Shown here: positions 10,953-21,400 of the stretch, one piece after another
Numbering within the stretch: the stretch's first letter is position 1
How the letters are laid out: each line of letters starts with the position of its first letter
Assembly: GCF_019320115.1 (NCBI RefSeq)
Contig: NC_089586.1
Coordinates: 2,380,804 to 2,444,803 of the forward strand
Source of the DNA: Miscanthus floridulus
Lineage: Eukaryota; Streptophyta; Magnoliopsida; Poales; Poaceae
Reading direction: 5' to 3'
DNA: 64,000 nt
The notes under the pieces: model-generated
Told to the model about the DNA's origin: nothing
Database searches by the model: none
What the model saw: the letters and a program-made list of their open reading frames with translations, nothing else
Made by a program: the position numbers and the translations under genes

Positions 10953-11268
10953 CGGCCGTCTCCTATTCCTCCCCGAGCCCGAGCTCAGCACATTTTGAAG
11001 CTCACTGTAGTAGTGTTCTTGCTTCCTCCCTCCCTCCATTGTTCCTCCATCCATTCTTCGATTCCTCCGTCGATTTCTTCGATTCCTCCATCGATTCTTC
11101 AGTTGTAAAGGTTACCAATCTCATACTCTCATTTTTTACCATTTTCTTATGCCATTTTATTCACTATATATATTTATGGTTCTTTATTGTGGTTTTTTTC
11201 ATTTGTAAGCAATTTGAGCTCAAAATCACTTTAAGCTTGCATATTTACATGAAAGAAGGTTAAAGTAT

Positions 11269-11936
11269 ATATAAATATAAAGTTAGAAAATAGTTAGAAA
11301 ATTATAGCAAATCCTTACTAGTTGAACTTGCGGACCGTGTTCAGGTCGGCGAGGATGTTCTCTGCCGAGCGGTAACGGACGTCAAGGAGGAGCTTTGATT
11401 CTACGAGGGAGAGCGATAATGGTCGTGGAAGACCGTGTTCCCTTCCTCGTAGAATCGGAGCTCTTCCTTGACCAAGTACGGTGCCGTCCGGTGGAGAAAT
11501 GCTCGCCGAGCTGATCACGTAAGCAAGGTCAACTAGTACGGATGGTTATTTATTCACATGTCCCGATATCGTCGTAGTAGTCTGTCAATCACCGTACCTA
11601 AACGTAGTATATATAAATAAAAACTTAGAAAATAGTTAGAAAATTATAGAAAATCCGTACTAGTTGAACTTGCGGACCGTGTTCAGCTCGGCAAGCATGT
11701 TCTCTGTCGAACGGTAACGGACATCAAGGAGGAGCTTTGATTCTACGAGGGAGAGCGACAACGGTCGTGGGAGACCGTGTTCCCTTCCTCATAGAATCGG
11801 AGCTCTTCCTTGACCAAGTACGGTGCTGTCCGGTGGAGAAATGCTCGCCGAGATGATCACGTAAGCAAGGTCAACTAGTACGGATGGTTATTTATTCACA
11901 CGTCCCGATATCGTCGTAGTAGTCTGTTATGTGTGT
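11269..11936 (+). repeat. Direct tandem duplication, two ~330-340-bp units
   Basis: The unit starting at 11269 recurs from about 11609, with scattered substitutions. Both hold the AGTTAGAAAATTATAG start and a CGATATCGTCGTAGTAGTC end. Inside each unit an imperfect palindrome (GATTCTACGAGGGA facing TCCTCGTAGAATC) could form a stem of about 15-20 bp. It lies in the leader between the TATA box and the first ORF. No coding role is seen. Confidence 0.85.
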
Positions 11937-12127
11937 ACATTCCCATTCTTCTGTTAATTTGCGGAAATATCATATGAATTACTTACCTGCCGCAGTAAAA
12001 GACGAGAACACAATGACCATTAAAAATATCATTGTTTAGAGATCTAGATAATTTTATAGTTTGTTAATTTTATTTGTTTATAAAAGAAGAAATTTATAGT
12101 GTATTAAAAAATGAGTATAGAGAGTAG

Positions 12128-12663
12128 ATGGCAACTGCTTCTGGGTCCTCGGCCTCTCATGGGTTTCCAAAGCGACTTAGGCCGGGCCTTCCTCTCATTC
12201 CATGCGGCAAGTGTCGTGATGAGACGAAGATTGTGATGGAGTACCGAGTGAAGAAGGAGGGTCCCAACAAGGATCGTATCTTCTACAAGTGTCCGGATCG
12301 CAATGTGAGTTATTTTATCGTATTTAATGATTATGGTTAGTTTATACCTATTTTCATGATGGTTGTGATTAAAGTTCTAATTTTTTGTTTTAATTTCAGT
12401 GGGATGGCAGTGGACGATGTTCAGGCTTCTACTAGGAGGAAGAGTATGTTGAACTCGTGCAAAAATATCTTGCACAACAGGCAGATACGGCGGCTAATGA
12501 GGCAGTGATCCAGCCGAAGAAGCCCAAAGATGTTGCACAATTGGGGGATCTGTCTGTTTTAGTTGAGATTGGTCGCGAAATCCTTGTGCTCCTGAAATGT
12601 ATTTTAGCTTTAGTTCTTTTAGTGGTAGTTGGGATTGTCTACATTGTAGCGATGCTTTCATAA
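12128..12663 (+). pseudogene. GRF-type zinc-finger protein with C-terminal membrane helix (one nonsense codon)
   Basis: Exon 1 is 12128-12304 (59 codons) with donor GTGAGT. Exon 2 is 12400-12663 after TTTCAG. Residues 26-29 (C-G-K-C), F-Y-K-C and, in exon 2, W-D-G-S-G-R-C-S-G-F-Y give the C-x2-C...Y-x-C...C pattern of GRF zinc fingers, a nucleic-acid-binding fold. The Trp that usually follows F-Y is replaced by TAG at 12433-12435. The frame then continues for 75 more codons, ending in a strongly hydrophobic segment (about 20 residues of Leu, Val, Ile) that would be a single membrane helix. Small GRF/membrane proteins of this kind are common in grass genomes and often sit next to transposases, but their role is unknown. 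TGG to TAG is a single change; readthrough or sequence error are alternatives. Confidence 0.75.
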
Positions 12664-12751
12664 ATTTGTATCTTTTGTGGTGGCACGCATGTTGTATAAA
12701 TAATTAATTATGATCTAGGTTTTAATATGATATTTATGTCATGTAATGCAG

Positions 12752-15700
12752 ATGAGCCGTCATTGGATGTATAATGCTGATCGCCGCTCACAAGAGTTCA
12801 TTGACGGCGTGCATTCTTTGTTACGTGCGGCCGAGGCAAACAAACGCGACGGTTTCATGTGCTGCCCATGTGCCATATGTAAGAATACGGTGGAATATCC
12901 TTGCTCAAGGACTCTTCATTCACACTTGTTCAAGTCGGGTTTCATGCTAAACTATATTTGTTGGACAAAGCACGGAGAAACCGGTGTTGTAATGGAAGAA
13001 GATGAAGAAGAACAATGGGACGACAATGATATTATTCCTGATGGTGCGTGCTTCAATGATACTGCAATGGGAGAAGCTGAAGAAGAGGTAGCCGCAGAAG
13101 ATGAGCCGACTGATGATCTTTGTCAGGTCATTCGTGATGCACAAAGAGAATGTGAAAGTGAAAAGGAGAAGATCAAGTTCGAGCGGATGCTAGAAGATCA
13201 CAAGAAATTGTTGTACCCAACTTGTGATGCAGGGCAGAAAAAGTTGGGAACCACACTAGAATTGCTGCAATGGAAGGCAAAGAATGGTGTATCTGACAAG
13301 GGATTTGGAGAGTTACTAAAAATCCAAAAGAAGATGCTTCCGAAGTACAATGAATTGCCCGCCACTACCTACGAAGCAAAACAAGTTGTCTGTCCTATGG
13401 GGCTAGAAATAGAGAAGATACATGCATGTCCTAATGACTGCATCCTATACCATGGCAAAGAGTACGAGAAATTGGATGCATGCCCGGTATGCCATGCGTC
13501 GCGGTATAAGATCAGGCGAGATGACCCTGGTGATGTTGAGGGCGAACGTCCGCGTAAGAAAATCCCTGCCAAGGTTATGTGGTATGCTCCTATAATACCA
13601 TGCTTGAAACGTCTGTTCAGAAACAAAGAACATGCAAAATTGTTACGATGGCACAAAGAAGACCGTAAGGTAGACAATATGTTGAGACACCCTGCTGATG
13701 GGTCCCAGTGGAGAGCAATCGACAGAGAATTCCCGGAGTTTGCAAATGACGCAAGAAACTTAAGGTTTGCTTTAAGTACAGATGGTATCAATCCTTTTGG
13801 AGAGCAGAACAGTAGTCATAGCACTTGGCCTGTTACTCTAAGTATCTACAACATTCCTCCTTGGTTATGTATGAAGCGGAAGTTCATTATGATGCCTGTG
13901 CTCATCCAAGGCCCAAAGCAACCTGGCAATGACATCGATGTGTACCTGAGACCACTTATTGACGAACTTCTCATTTTGTGGAATAAAGAAGGTGTACGTG
14001 TGTGGGATGAGTACAAACAGGAACACTTTGATCTGCGAGCATTGTTGTTCGTAACAATCAATGATTGGCCTGCTCTAAGTAATCTTTCAGGACAATCAAA
14101 CAAGGGATATAATGCATGCACACACTGCTTCGGTGATATTAGAGGTGTATTCTTGAAAAAATGTCGAAAGGTCGTGTACCTTGGCCATCGTCGATTTCTT
14201 CCTACAAATCACCCCGTAAGAAAGAAAGGTAAGCATTTTAAAGGGAAGGCAGACCACCTGACCAAGCCTCGCAACCGAACCGGTGAGGATGTACTCGATA
14301 TGGTCAATGATGTGAAAGTCGTCTTTGGAAAAGGACATGGAAGCCAACCTATTCCGAAAGACGCTAACGGTCACGCACCCATGTGGAAGAAAAAGTCCAT
14401 ATTTTGGGACCTACCCTATTGGCAAGTCCTGGAGGTCCGTAGCTCGATCGACGTGATGCACCTGACGAAGAATCTTTGTGTGAACCTGCTAGGCTTTATG
14501 GGTGTGTATGGAAAGCCTAAGGACATATTTGAAGCACGACAGGACCTGTGTTGTTTGAGAGAAAGAGACAACCTGCATCCAGAGAAGACAGATGATGGAC
14601 GCCATTACTTACGTCCTGCTAGCTACACTCTAAGCAAAGAGGAGAAGGAAATCATGTTTGAATGCTTAAACAACATCAAGGTACCATCTGGATTCTCCTC
14701 GAATATAAAGGGTATTATAAATGTGCCAGAGAAGAAATTCTGTAACTTAAAGTCCCATGACTGTCATGTTCTCATGACGCAATTACTTCCAGTTGCATTA
14801 AGAGGAATTCTACCTCCAAATGTACGTCTAGCCACCGTAAAGCTATGTGCATTCCTCAATGCAATTTCTCAGAAGGCAATTGATCCAACTGATCTAGCTA
14901 AACTACAGAATGATGTGGTTCAATGTCTCGTCAGCTTTGAGTTAGTGTTCCCTCCTTCCTTCTTTGATATTATGACACACCTCCTAGTTCACCTAGTCAA
15001 GGAGATTTTCACTCTCGGTCCTGTGTTCCTACACAACATGTTCCCCTTAGAGAGATTCATGGGAGTCCTGAAGAAATATGTTCACAACCATGCTCGCCCA
15101 GAAGGAAGCATCGCCAAGGGCTATGGAACAGAAGAGGTCATTGAGTTCTGTGTTGACTTTATTCCCGACCTTGACTCGATTGGTGTTCCTGAATCGAGAC
15201 ATGAGGGGAGACTAAGCGGAAAGGGGACACTAGGGAGGAAAACATATATTGGTACGGATGATGATTATTTCAATAAAGCGCACTATACAGTTCTACAGAA
15301 CTCCTCTTTGGTAGATCCGTATATTGAGACACACAAGGATCTCTTACGATCCGAGTTTCCAGGGAAGACTGAAGCTTGGATTACGCATAAGCACATGGAA
15401 ACTTTTGGTGGTTGGTTGCGAAAAAAATGTCAAGGTGATGAGAGCATCCATGAGCAACTGTATTTATTGGCTATGCAACCATCATGGCATATCGTCACAT
15501 ACAAAGGGTACGAGATAAATGGGAACATATTCTACACAGTAGCCCAAGATAAAAGGAGTACCAACCAAAACAGTGGTGTCCGCATAGATGCCACAGACCC
15601 GAATGGGAATAAGCAGACATATTATGGACGCATAGATGAAATATGGGAACTAGAATATGCACCTACTTTGAAGATCCCATTGTTCAAGTGCCAATGGGTC

Positions 15701-16102
15701 AAGGTGATCGGAGGCGGGGTAACAGTAGACAACGAGTATGGAATGACAACAGTAGACCTTAGTAATATTGGGTACAAAGACGAACCATTCGTCCTTGCCA
15801 AGGATGTGAATCAGGTGTTCTATGTCAATGATATGTCTACCAAACCAAAAAGAGGGAAAAACGATAATGACTCAACCAAAGAGCCAAAGCGCCACATAGT
15901 ACTTTCAGGGAAAAGAGTCATCGTGGGAATTGAGGACAAGTCGGACATGTCAAAAGAATATGAAAAGGATGACCGAATTCCGCCCTTCAAAGTGAACAAA
16001 GACCCTAGCATCTTGGTAAATGATGAGGACACTCCATGGTTACGAAGCGATCATAACCAAGGGACATACGTAAAGAAGAAGTTCACTGCTGTGCCCACTT
16101 GA
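12752..16102 (+). CDS. TNP2-type CACTA transposase
   Basis: One uninterrupted frame of about 1,116 codons. The ATG at 12752 is preferred over an in-frame ATG at 12746, because TGCAG at 12747-12751 looks like a splice acceptor and MSRHWMYN matches the usual family start. Domains in order: transposase-associated domain (~1-80, with C-C-P-C-A-I-C); acidic linker (~85-130); TNP2 core (~230-570, including S-T-D-G-I-N-P-F-G, I-Y-N-I-P-P-W-L and I-D-V-M-H-L-T-K-N); DUF4218 (~670-790, with the P-L-E-R-F-M-G-V-L-K-K-Y motif); and DUF4216 (~935-1015, with Y-Y-G-R-I-D-E-I-W-E-L). The C-terminus is basic. TNP2 proteins cut and join the element's ends. The length and all domains are normal for the family, so this is the best candidate for a working TE protein in the window. 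Confidence 0.95.
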   Translation: MSRHWMYNADRRSQEFIDGVHSLLRAAEANKRDGFMCCPCAICKNTVEYPCSRTLHSHLFKSGFMLNYICWTKHGETGVVMEEDEEEQWDDNDIIPDGACFNDTAMGEAEEEVAAEDEPTDDLCQVIRDAQRECESEKEKIKFERMLEDHKKLLYPTCDAGQKKLGTTLELLQWKAKNGVSDKGFGELLKIQKKMLPKYNELPATTYEAKQVVCPMGLEIEKIHACPNDCILYHGKEYEKLDACPVCHASRYKIRRDDPGDVEGERPRKKIPAKVMWYAPIIPCLKRLFRNKEHAKLLRWHKEDRKVDNMLRHPADGSQWRAIDREFPEFANDARNLRFALSTDGINPFGEQNSSHSTWPVTLSIYNIPPWLCMKRKFIMMPVLIQGPKQPGNDIDVYLRPLIDELLILWNKEGVRVWDEYKQEHFDLRALLFVTINDWPALSNLSGQSNKGYNACTHCFGDIRGVFLKKCRKVVYLGHRRFLPTNHPVRKKGKHFKGKADHLTKPRNRTGEDVLDMVNDVKVVFGKGHGSQPIPKDANGHAPMWKKKSIFWDLPYWQVLEVRSSIDVMHLTKNLCVNLLGFMGVYGKPKDIFEARQDLCCLRERDNLHPEKTDDGRHYLRPASYTLSKEEKEIMFECLNNIKVPSGFSSNIKGIINVPEKKFCNLKSHDCHVLMTQLLPVALRGILPPNVRLATVKLCAFLNAISQKAIDPTDLAKLQNDVVQCLVSFELVFPPSFFDIMTHLLVHLVKEIFTLGPVFLHNMFPLERFMGVLKKYVHNHARPEGSIAKGYGTEEVIEFCVDFIPDLDSIGVPESRHEGRLSGKGTLGRKTYIGTDDDYFNKAHYTVLQNSSLVDPYIETHKDLLRSEFPGKTEAWITHKHMETFGGWLRKKCQGDESIHEQLYLLAMQPSWHIVTYKGYEINGNIFYTVAQDKRSTNQNSGVRIDATDPNGNKQTYYGRIDEIWELEYAPTLKIPLFKCQWVKVIGGGVTVDNEYGMTTVDLSNIGYKDEPFVLAKDVNQVFYVNDMSTKPKRGKNDNDSTKEPKRHIVLSGKRVIVGIEDKSDMSKEYEKDDRIPPFKVNKDPSILVNDEDTPWLRSDHNQGTYVKKKFTAVPT

Positions 16103-16560
16103 TGATATAGTGATTTAATATAGTGTGTGTTTGAGATATTATGTAATAATTGTGAATTCAGATGTTTATTATGTCATGTTTCAAATTAAATCAATGTTTG
16201 ATTTGGTGGGATTTCTCTCTCAAAAAGGTAAATTAGGATACTGAGTGATGAAAAATTAAAATATTAACGTTAAAATGATGTGAAAACAAATTTCCTGTCC
16301 AAAATCAATAATTTTAATAATTTTAATTAAACACTACATTTTTGCATTAACGAAATAATAAATATTAGTTACATTATGTTTTATAATTCTAAAAAAAATA
16401 AAAAAAGTTAGGTTATCGATTTTTCTATGTGCAATAAACAAAAATAAAATTCATATTTTTAACAAAATAATTTTATGCCTTTTATTTAATTTACTATGTA
16501 TTTAATAAAAACTATTGCATTTCTATTGTATTTAACAAGACTATTGCTTAAAACAGGCGG
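16103..16560. other. AT-rich spacer after the transposase gene
   Basis: Very AT-rich sequence with several AATAAA-like signals (for example near 16431). It probably contains the 3' end of the transposase transcript. No gene was seen. Confidence 0.5.
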
Positions 16561-16569
16561 GAAACAAAA

Positions 16570-16812
16570 CTGCAGGCCACCTTTACTCCCGGGTGGGAAG
16601 CCCACCCGGAAGTAAAGGTGGGCTGCAGTTTCGGGGCCCACCAAAAAAAAGCCTTTACTCCCGGTGCGTGTTACCAACCGGGAGTAAAGGTATACCTTTA
16701 CTCCCGGTTGGTAACACGCACCGGGAGTAAAGGCACCTTTACTCCCGGTTGGTAATACGCACCGGGAGTAAAGGGTTTTTACTCCCGGTTGGTGGCTGGC
16801 ACCGGGAGTAAT
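16570..16812. repeat. Internal subterminal-like hairpin array (CTTTACTCCCGG variant)
   Basis: Eight or more copies of CTTTACTCCCGG and its complement form back-to-back hairpins, organised like the terminal arrays at 10675-10935 and 22798-23015. They carry the variant TTTACTCCC instead of TTTAGTCCC. The array lies mid-element, ten bases before a TATA box. It could be a second regulatory array for the downstream gene or the remnant of another CACTA terminus. Confidence 0.88.
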
Positions 16813-16820
16813 TCTCCTCT

Positions 16821-16829
16821 GCTATATAA
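16821..16829 (+). promoter_or_regulatory. Putative TATA box of the internal CACTA promoter
   Basis: GCTATATAA follows the internal hairpin array. A GC- and CT-rich leader (16840-17090) follows, as at the left promoter. It is probably the promoter of the 18490-22489 gene, with a long leader intron ending near TGAAGCTAG at 18489. Confidence 0.5.
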
Positions 16830-17159
16830 CCTCCAGCGCCTGGCAGATCGATCCGCTCGTCTTCTTCCTCGTCGAACACCGCCGCCCTCTTCTTCCTCGC
16901 GCCGCGTCCGTTCGCCTTCCGTGACACCGGCGCCGCCGTCTTCTTCCTCGTGCGGCCTCCACCGCGCGCGCCCGTGCCCCTCCTCCACGCTTGCCCGTGG
17001 CCCTCCACCGCGCCCTCCTCCGCGCCCGAGGCCCTCCACCGCGCGTTGCCCCACCGCGCCGGCCCAAGGCCCTCTAGTACGTACACTGCCGAGCTTGATC
17101 GAGGTGATATATTCGTCAATCTCTTTGTACATTCGTCCGAGCCCTCCACTACCAAGTTA

Positions 17160-18480
17160 TAGATCATGTCGAAAACTACAACTTTGGTGTAAGCCATGTC
17201 AAAGGTCGAGGTCGATTGAAAATTCCAAATTTTGAATCACAAAATCTAGAAACTAAAAATGAATATTTGGAACTCTAAATGATTTTAAATAAAAACATAT
17301 CTTAAGGCAAGTTTTGAATATTTGGAACTCTAAATGACAAGTATAATTAAGGATCACCAATGAAATTACTTTAGAAATTAATTAGATCGATGTAAATCCA
17401 TGGCTTGTATAATAAACACGCTATATATTATTTGGAAACAACGCTACGAACCATTCGCTAATGATCCAGCCCATCAACCGCCATATATTCATCACTATAT
17501 GATATGCCATTATTTCAAGATGCAGTTTCAATAGAAGAATTTTTTCTATCTTCATAGATCAATGTTTGTTAACGAAATTTTATCCAAATATATTCATGTA
17601 AGGTCTTTTTTTTGAAGGATTTGTTGTAGGATATATAATGGTCAAATAGGAACTCAATTTTGATACCCAGTTTGTAAACTAAGCGTTTTTTAGTTTATCA
17701 AAAATATCACATGTGATGATGTTAGCAGTTTTTGTTGGACTTGCATGCATGGCTACAGACAAATGAAGGAAAACTTCAATGTTTCTTCATTTGTGAACTT
17801 TGAATATACAGATATAATATATTAATGTTGCTAAAGTAATATGAGCATTACATATTTTTTTCCGGGAAGACTATCTTCAAACTTTATATCATAGCATCAG
17901 AGATCGCCTGTAGAAGAAGAAAATAAATTCTTATCATTTCGGAAATAGTAATGGTTATATGAGCAATAAGACACATATACTTATATTTCATAATGACTTA
18001 TACTTACATTATTAACATAGAATTTTCTCATATGATGAATGACTACATGGTTCACATGGTACATAGGATCACAACATCACGCACGGACACCGCCCCGGCC
18101 CGCCTCACGTCGTCGTCGTCGTCAGCACGCCGGCCCGCCTCACGTCATCGTCGTCAGCACACCGGCCACCGCGCCGACATGTATATATACATCATTTGTA
18201 TTCATATGCATTTCGTCCATGCGTTTCTATGTATACGGCGGAGCACCGCCGCCCTCGTTCACCCATGTGTACAGACATATATACGGCGGAGTGGAGCACC
18301 GCCACTCTTGTCACACCGCCCTTTCTCGTGCCCTAATTCGCCCTAGTACTGACGTAGTTCGTCCTAGTGTGGCGAATTGCGTCCATGATCGAGGGGCAAG
18401 ATTTAATAATGCATATTGTTTGTAGATTTTACGCATGTAATAAGCAAAGATTTAACGTACTATATATTGGTTTTGTTTTT
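17160..18480 (+). other. Probable 5'-leader intron of the second CACTA gene; no ORF
   Basis: Mostly AT-rich, with no credible coding frame. About 18060-18180 has a GC-rich insert with CGTCGT and GGCCCGCCTCACGTC repeats (the latter twice). I infer it is spliced out of the leader; the donor was not determined. Confidence 0.35.
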
Positions 18481-18489
18481 TGAAGCTAG

Positions 18490-21400
18490 ATGGCCGACCC
18501 GAGAAATATGGATGAGGAGGAGTTGATGATGAATTTGATCAACACTGGCACTCAAGTTGCCGACGATGATGGTGCTAAAAATAACATGCAAGAGGATGTA
18601 GATGACGGGAGTCAGTACTTAGCTCTTGAACAAAATGAGCAACAACATATTGGCCAAGTATATATTTTTTATTATTAGCTATATATATATATATTATCAT
18701 ATGTCTTATGTGTGCTCATGACATTAAAAATAATGTTTATGTTTTGTAGCCCTCTGGATCGACATCAACAACTACAACGAAGAGTAAAAATGTTCGAGGT
18801 CCCAAAAAGCCATTGGAGGGTCGCTTCATCATCTCGGAGTTCAATGTGGATACAGGAGAACCGGGGGGGGGCCGAATAAAATGAAATTTGTGCACCACTG
18901 TGGTTACCTTGTACGGGACCGGCTCCCGATTAGTACCCGTGAATGGAAGAAGAAGACCAATGCTCCTCATATCAGTTTTGTCTCTGATCGTGACAAGGCG
19001 TTAATTTGGAATGATGTCTTGGTACATTTCACGCTACAAACAGATGATTATGATGATATAATAGATGGTGATAAATTGAAGGAGCGAGTTAGGGATTGGG
19101 CAATGAAGAAGATGGCCACCCAGTTTCAGACTTGGAAGAAACACCTATACACGACGTATGTCAAGAAGAACATAGCACCAGATTTTACTGTCCCAGGTCC
19201 GATCTCAAAGCAGAGGCCCTATTGGGATGAGTTTGTACAGTACAAGACTTCGGAAGAGGGTGTGAGTCGGGTGATAAAGAACCAACGTAATGCCCAACAG
19301 AAGACATACCACCATACCTTGGGATCAGGTGGCTACCCGACTGCCATTAAGAAGTGGAACAAAATGGAAGCAGACCTTCTTGCCAAGGGTATCAGACCAG
19401 AATCACTCGAGTGGGGAGAACGTGCAAAGAATTGGTTTTTCGCTCATGGGGGAACACTAGACCAGGAGACAGGGAAGTGCGTTTATGGCGCAAGACTGCA
19501 AGAAGCAGCAGAAAGATTGTATTATGCTCAGAGAGCTACTGCTAGTGGTGCGTTCAGGCCCAACAGAGAGAAGGATGAGCTGACATACGCCATCGGGACT
19601 ATTGAACATGGTGGCCGAACTAGAGGCAAAGGAAGTGTCTCGTGGGAGCATGGATTCCCTCAGGACAGACCTTCCTACAGAAGTCGCCAGAGAAAGAAGG
19701 AAGAAGAGGCACACCGGCTCCAGAGGTTGGAGGAAGCGGTGCGTGAAGCACAGGAGCGGGAAAAAAAAACCTTGAAGCGAGAATGCAGGAGGAAATCAAA
19801 AGACAAGTGCAAATAGCAGTGAGTGCAAGCAAGCAGGCATCAGAGCCAGGAATCAACATTAGCCAATCTATTCAGTTGAAAAGCAGCTGCGCTTCCACGG
19901 AGATACCAAATCAAGGGGACACAGGACTGCGCTTCCCTGTGGATGACGTCACTGAACCTTGTACAACGTGTGAGCTACACATTCCGAAGGAGAATTCCAC
20001 AATCAAGGTGGCTATCGGTCTTGTTAATCCTATCGACCGAACCAAGACACCAAGGATTCATGGGAATATAATCCAAGAAGGATATGCTACCATCTCGGTA
20101 GATAAAGCTGAAAAAGGTTTTAGTGATTTGCCTCTTGACATTCCTGGAGGTGATGGCGAGAAGACTCTAGGAGAAGCGGAGAAGACATTCATTCTATGGC
20201 GTAAGTGCTACATCATCATTCCAGGGATGTCGGCTCCACCTCCTCCTGAACTACCTCACCATAGGTACATGCGGATGAAAACACTACATCATTAATTTGT
20301 ATTGGCTTAAATAATTAATAATCTGCTCATAATAATATGTCATTCCTTTTTTTGTAGCAGATCCTCCCCCAACCTAAATCCAATTGTTCAATCGCCAGAT
20401 CATCATAGTGCTCTGTACGATGACATTGTGTTGGAAGACGAGGCTGCATCCACACCCTCTCCAAGGAGGTCTCCAACGCCGCAGTCGCCACCTCCAAGGA
20501 GGTCTCCAACGCCGCTGCCAACACCTCCAAGGAGGTCTCCAACGCCTCCCCCGCCCCCGCCTACCAAGAAGCCTAGCAAGAGGCCAGCCCCTCAAACGAA
20601 GAACCAGTCCCCGCCTGCAAAGAAAGCCACCGTGAAACCAAGGGCTATTCCCAAAATAATATCTGAAGAGAAGGAAGAAGGAACTGATGCATATAAAAAA
20701 GACATGTCTAGATTCTATGACAAACTTAAAATGAATCAAGAAGCAAGGAGAAACCCAGAGAAACCGTACTTCTTCGTAGCTCTGGATATTTTAAGAAAAA
20801 AGGTGACTTCTTACCAGCAACAACAGCGGGAATCTCGTAAGCCGTCCAAATCAACGTTATCAGACTATGACCGCACTCTCACCAAGTCAATTGAGGCGGC
20901 ACAGAAAAAGAAGCGGGCAGGGAAAGGAGTTGCCCAACTCGGACAACAAGCGCACCAATCAATCCCCCCGCTAGTTGTTGGTAATGAATATGGTTCGAAT
21001 TTAGGATTAATGCATCAGGCAAACATACCTCCGGATGTCGATTTGGATCACCTTGGTGAATTTCTTGATGAGACTGGTCTCGACCTTTACCAGATGTTTG
21101 GTGATGGAAACATTGAGAGTGCGGCGGAGGTTGATATTTGGAAGAAAAAATTTATACTAGGCCAGAGTCTATACAACCCTCAAGCCTTATCTGATCTGGG
21201 GACGCAAATGTACCTGCTAAACAAGTGGTACATGCAGGCGTCTACCAGTGGAGACTTCTGCGTTGGTGTCAGAATTAGAGACGAACATTGGTTCCGTGGC
21301 GATGATGTTATGTATGTTGACTTTGCAGAATTTCATCAACTATGCCACCTGACCTCTCTGGACAAAGTTATCATTAGCTGCTATTGCCTGTAAGTAATAA

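Noticed and set aside
13369..14374. Minus-strand open frames within the TNP2 transposase
   Set aside because: They are opposite a continuous 1,116-codon frame with recognisable domains.
16739..17235. Overlapping Arg/Pro-rich open frames on both strands
   Set aside because: They lie in the GC-rich leader after the internal TATA box. Both strands are open because of base composition, and no family signal was seen.
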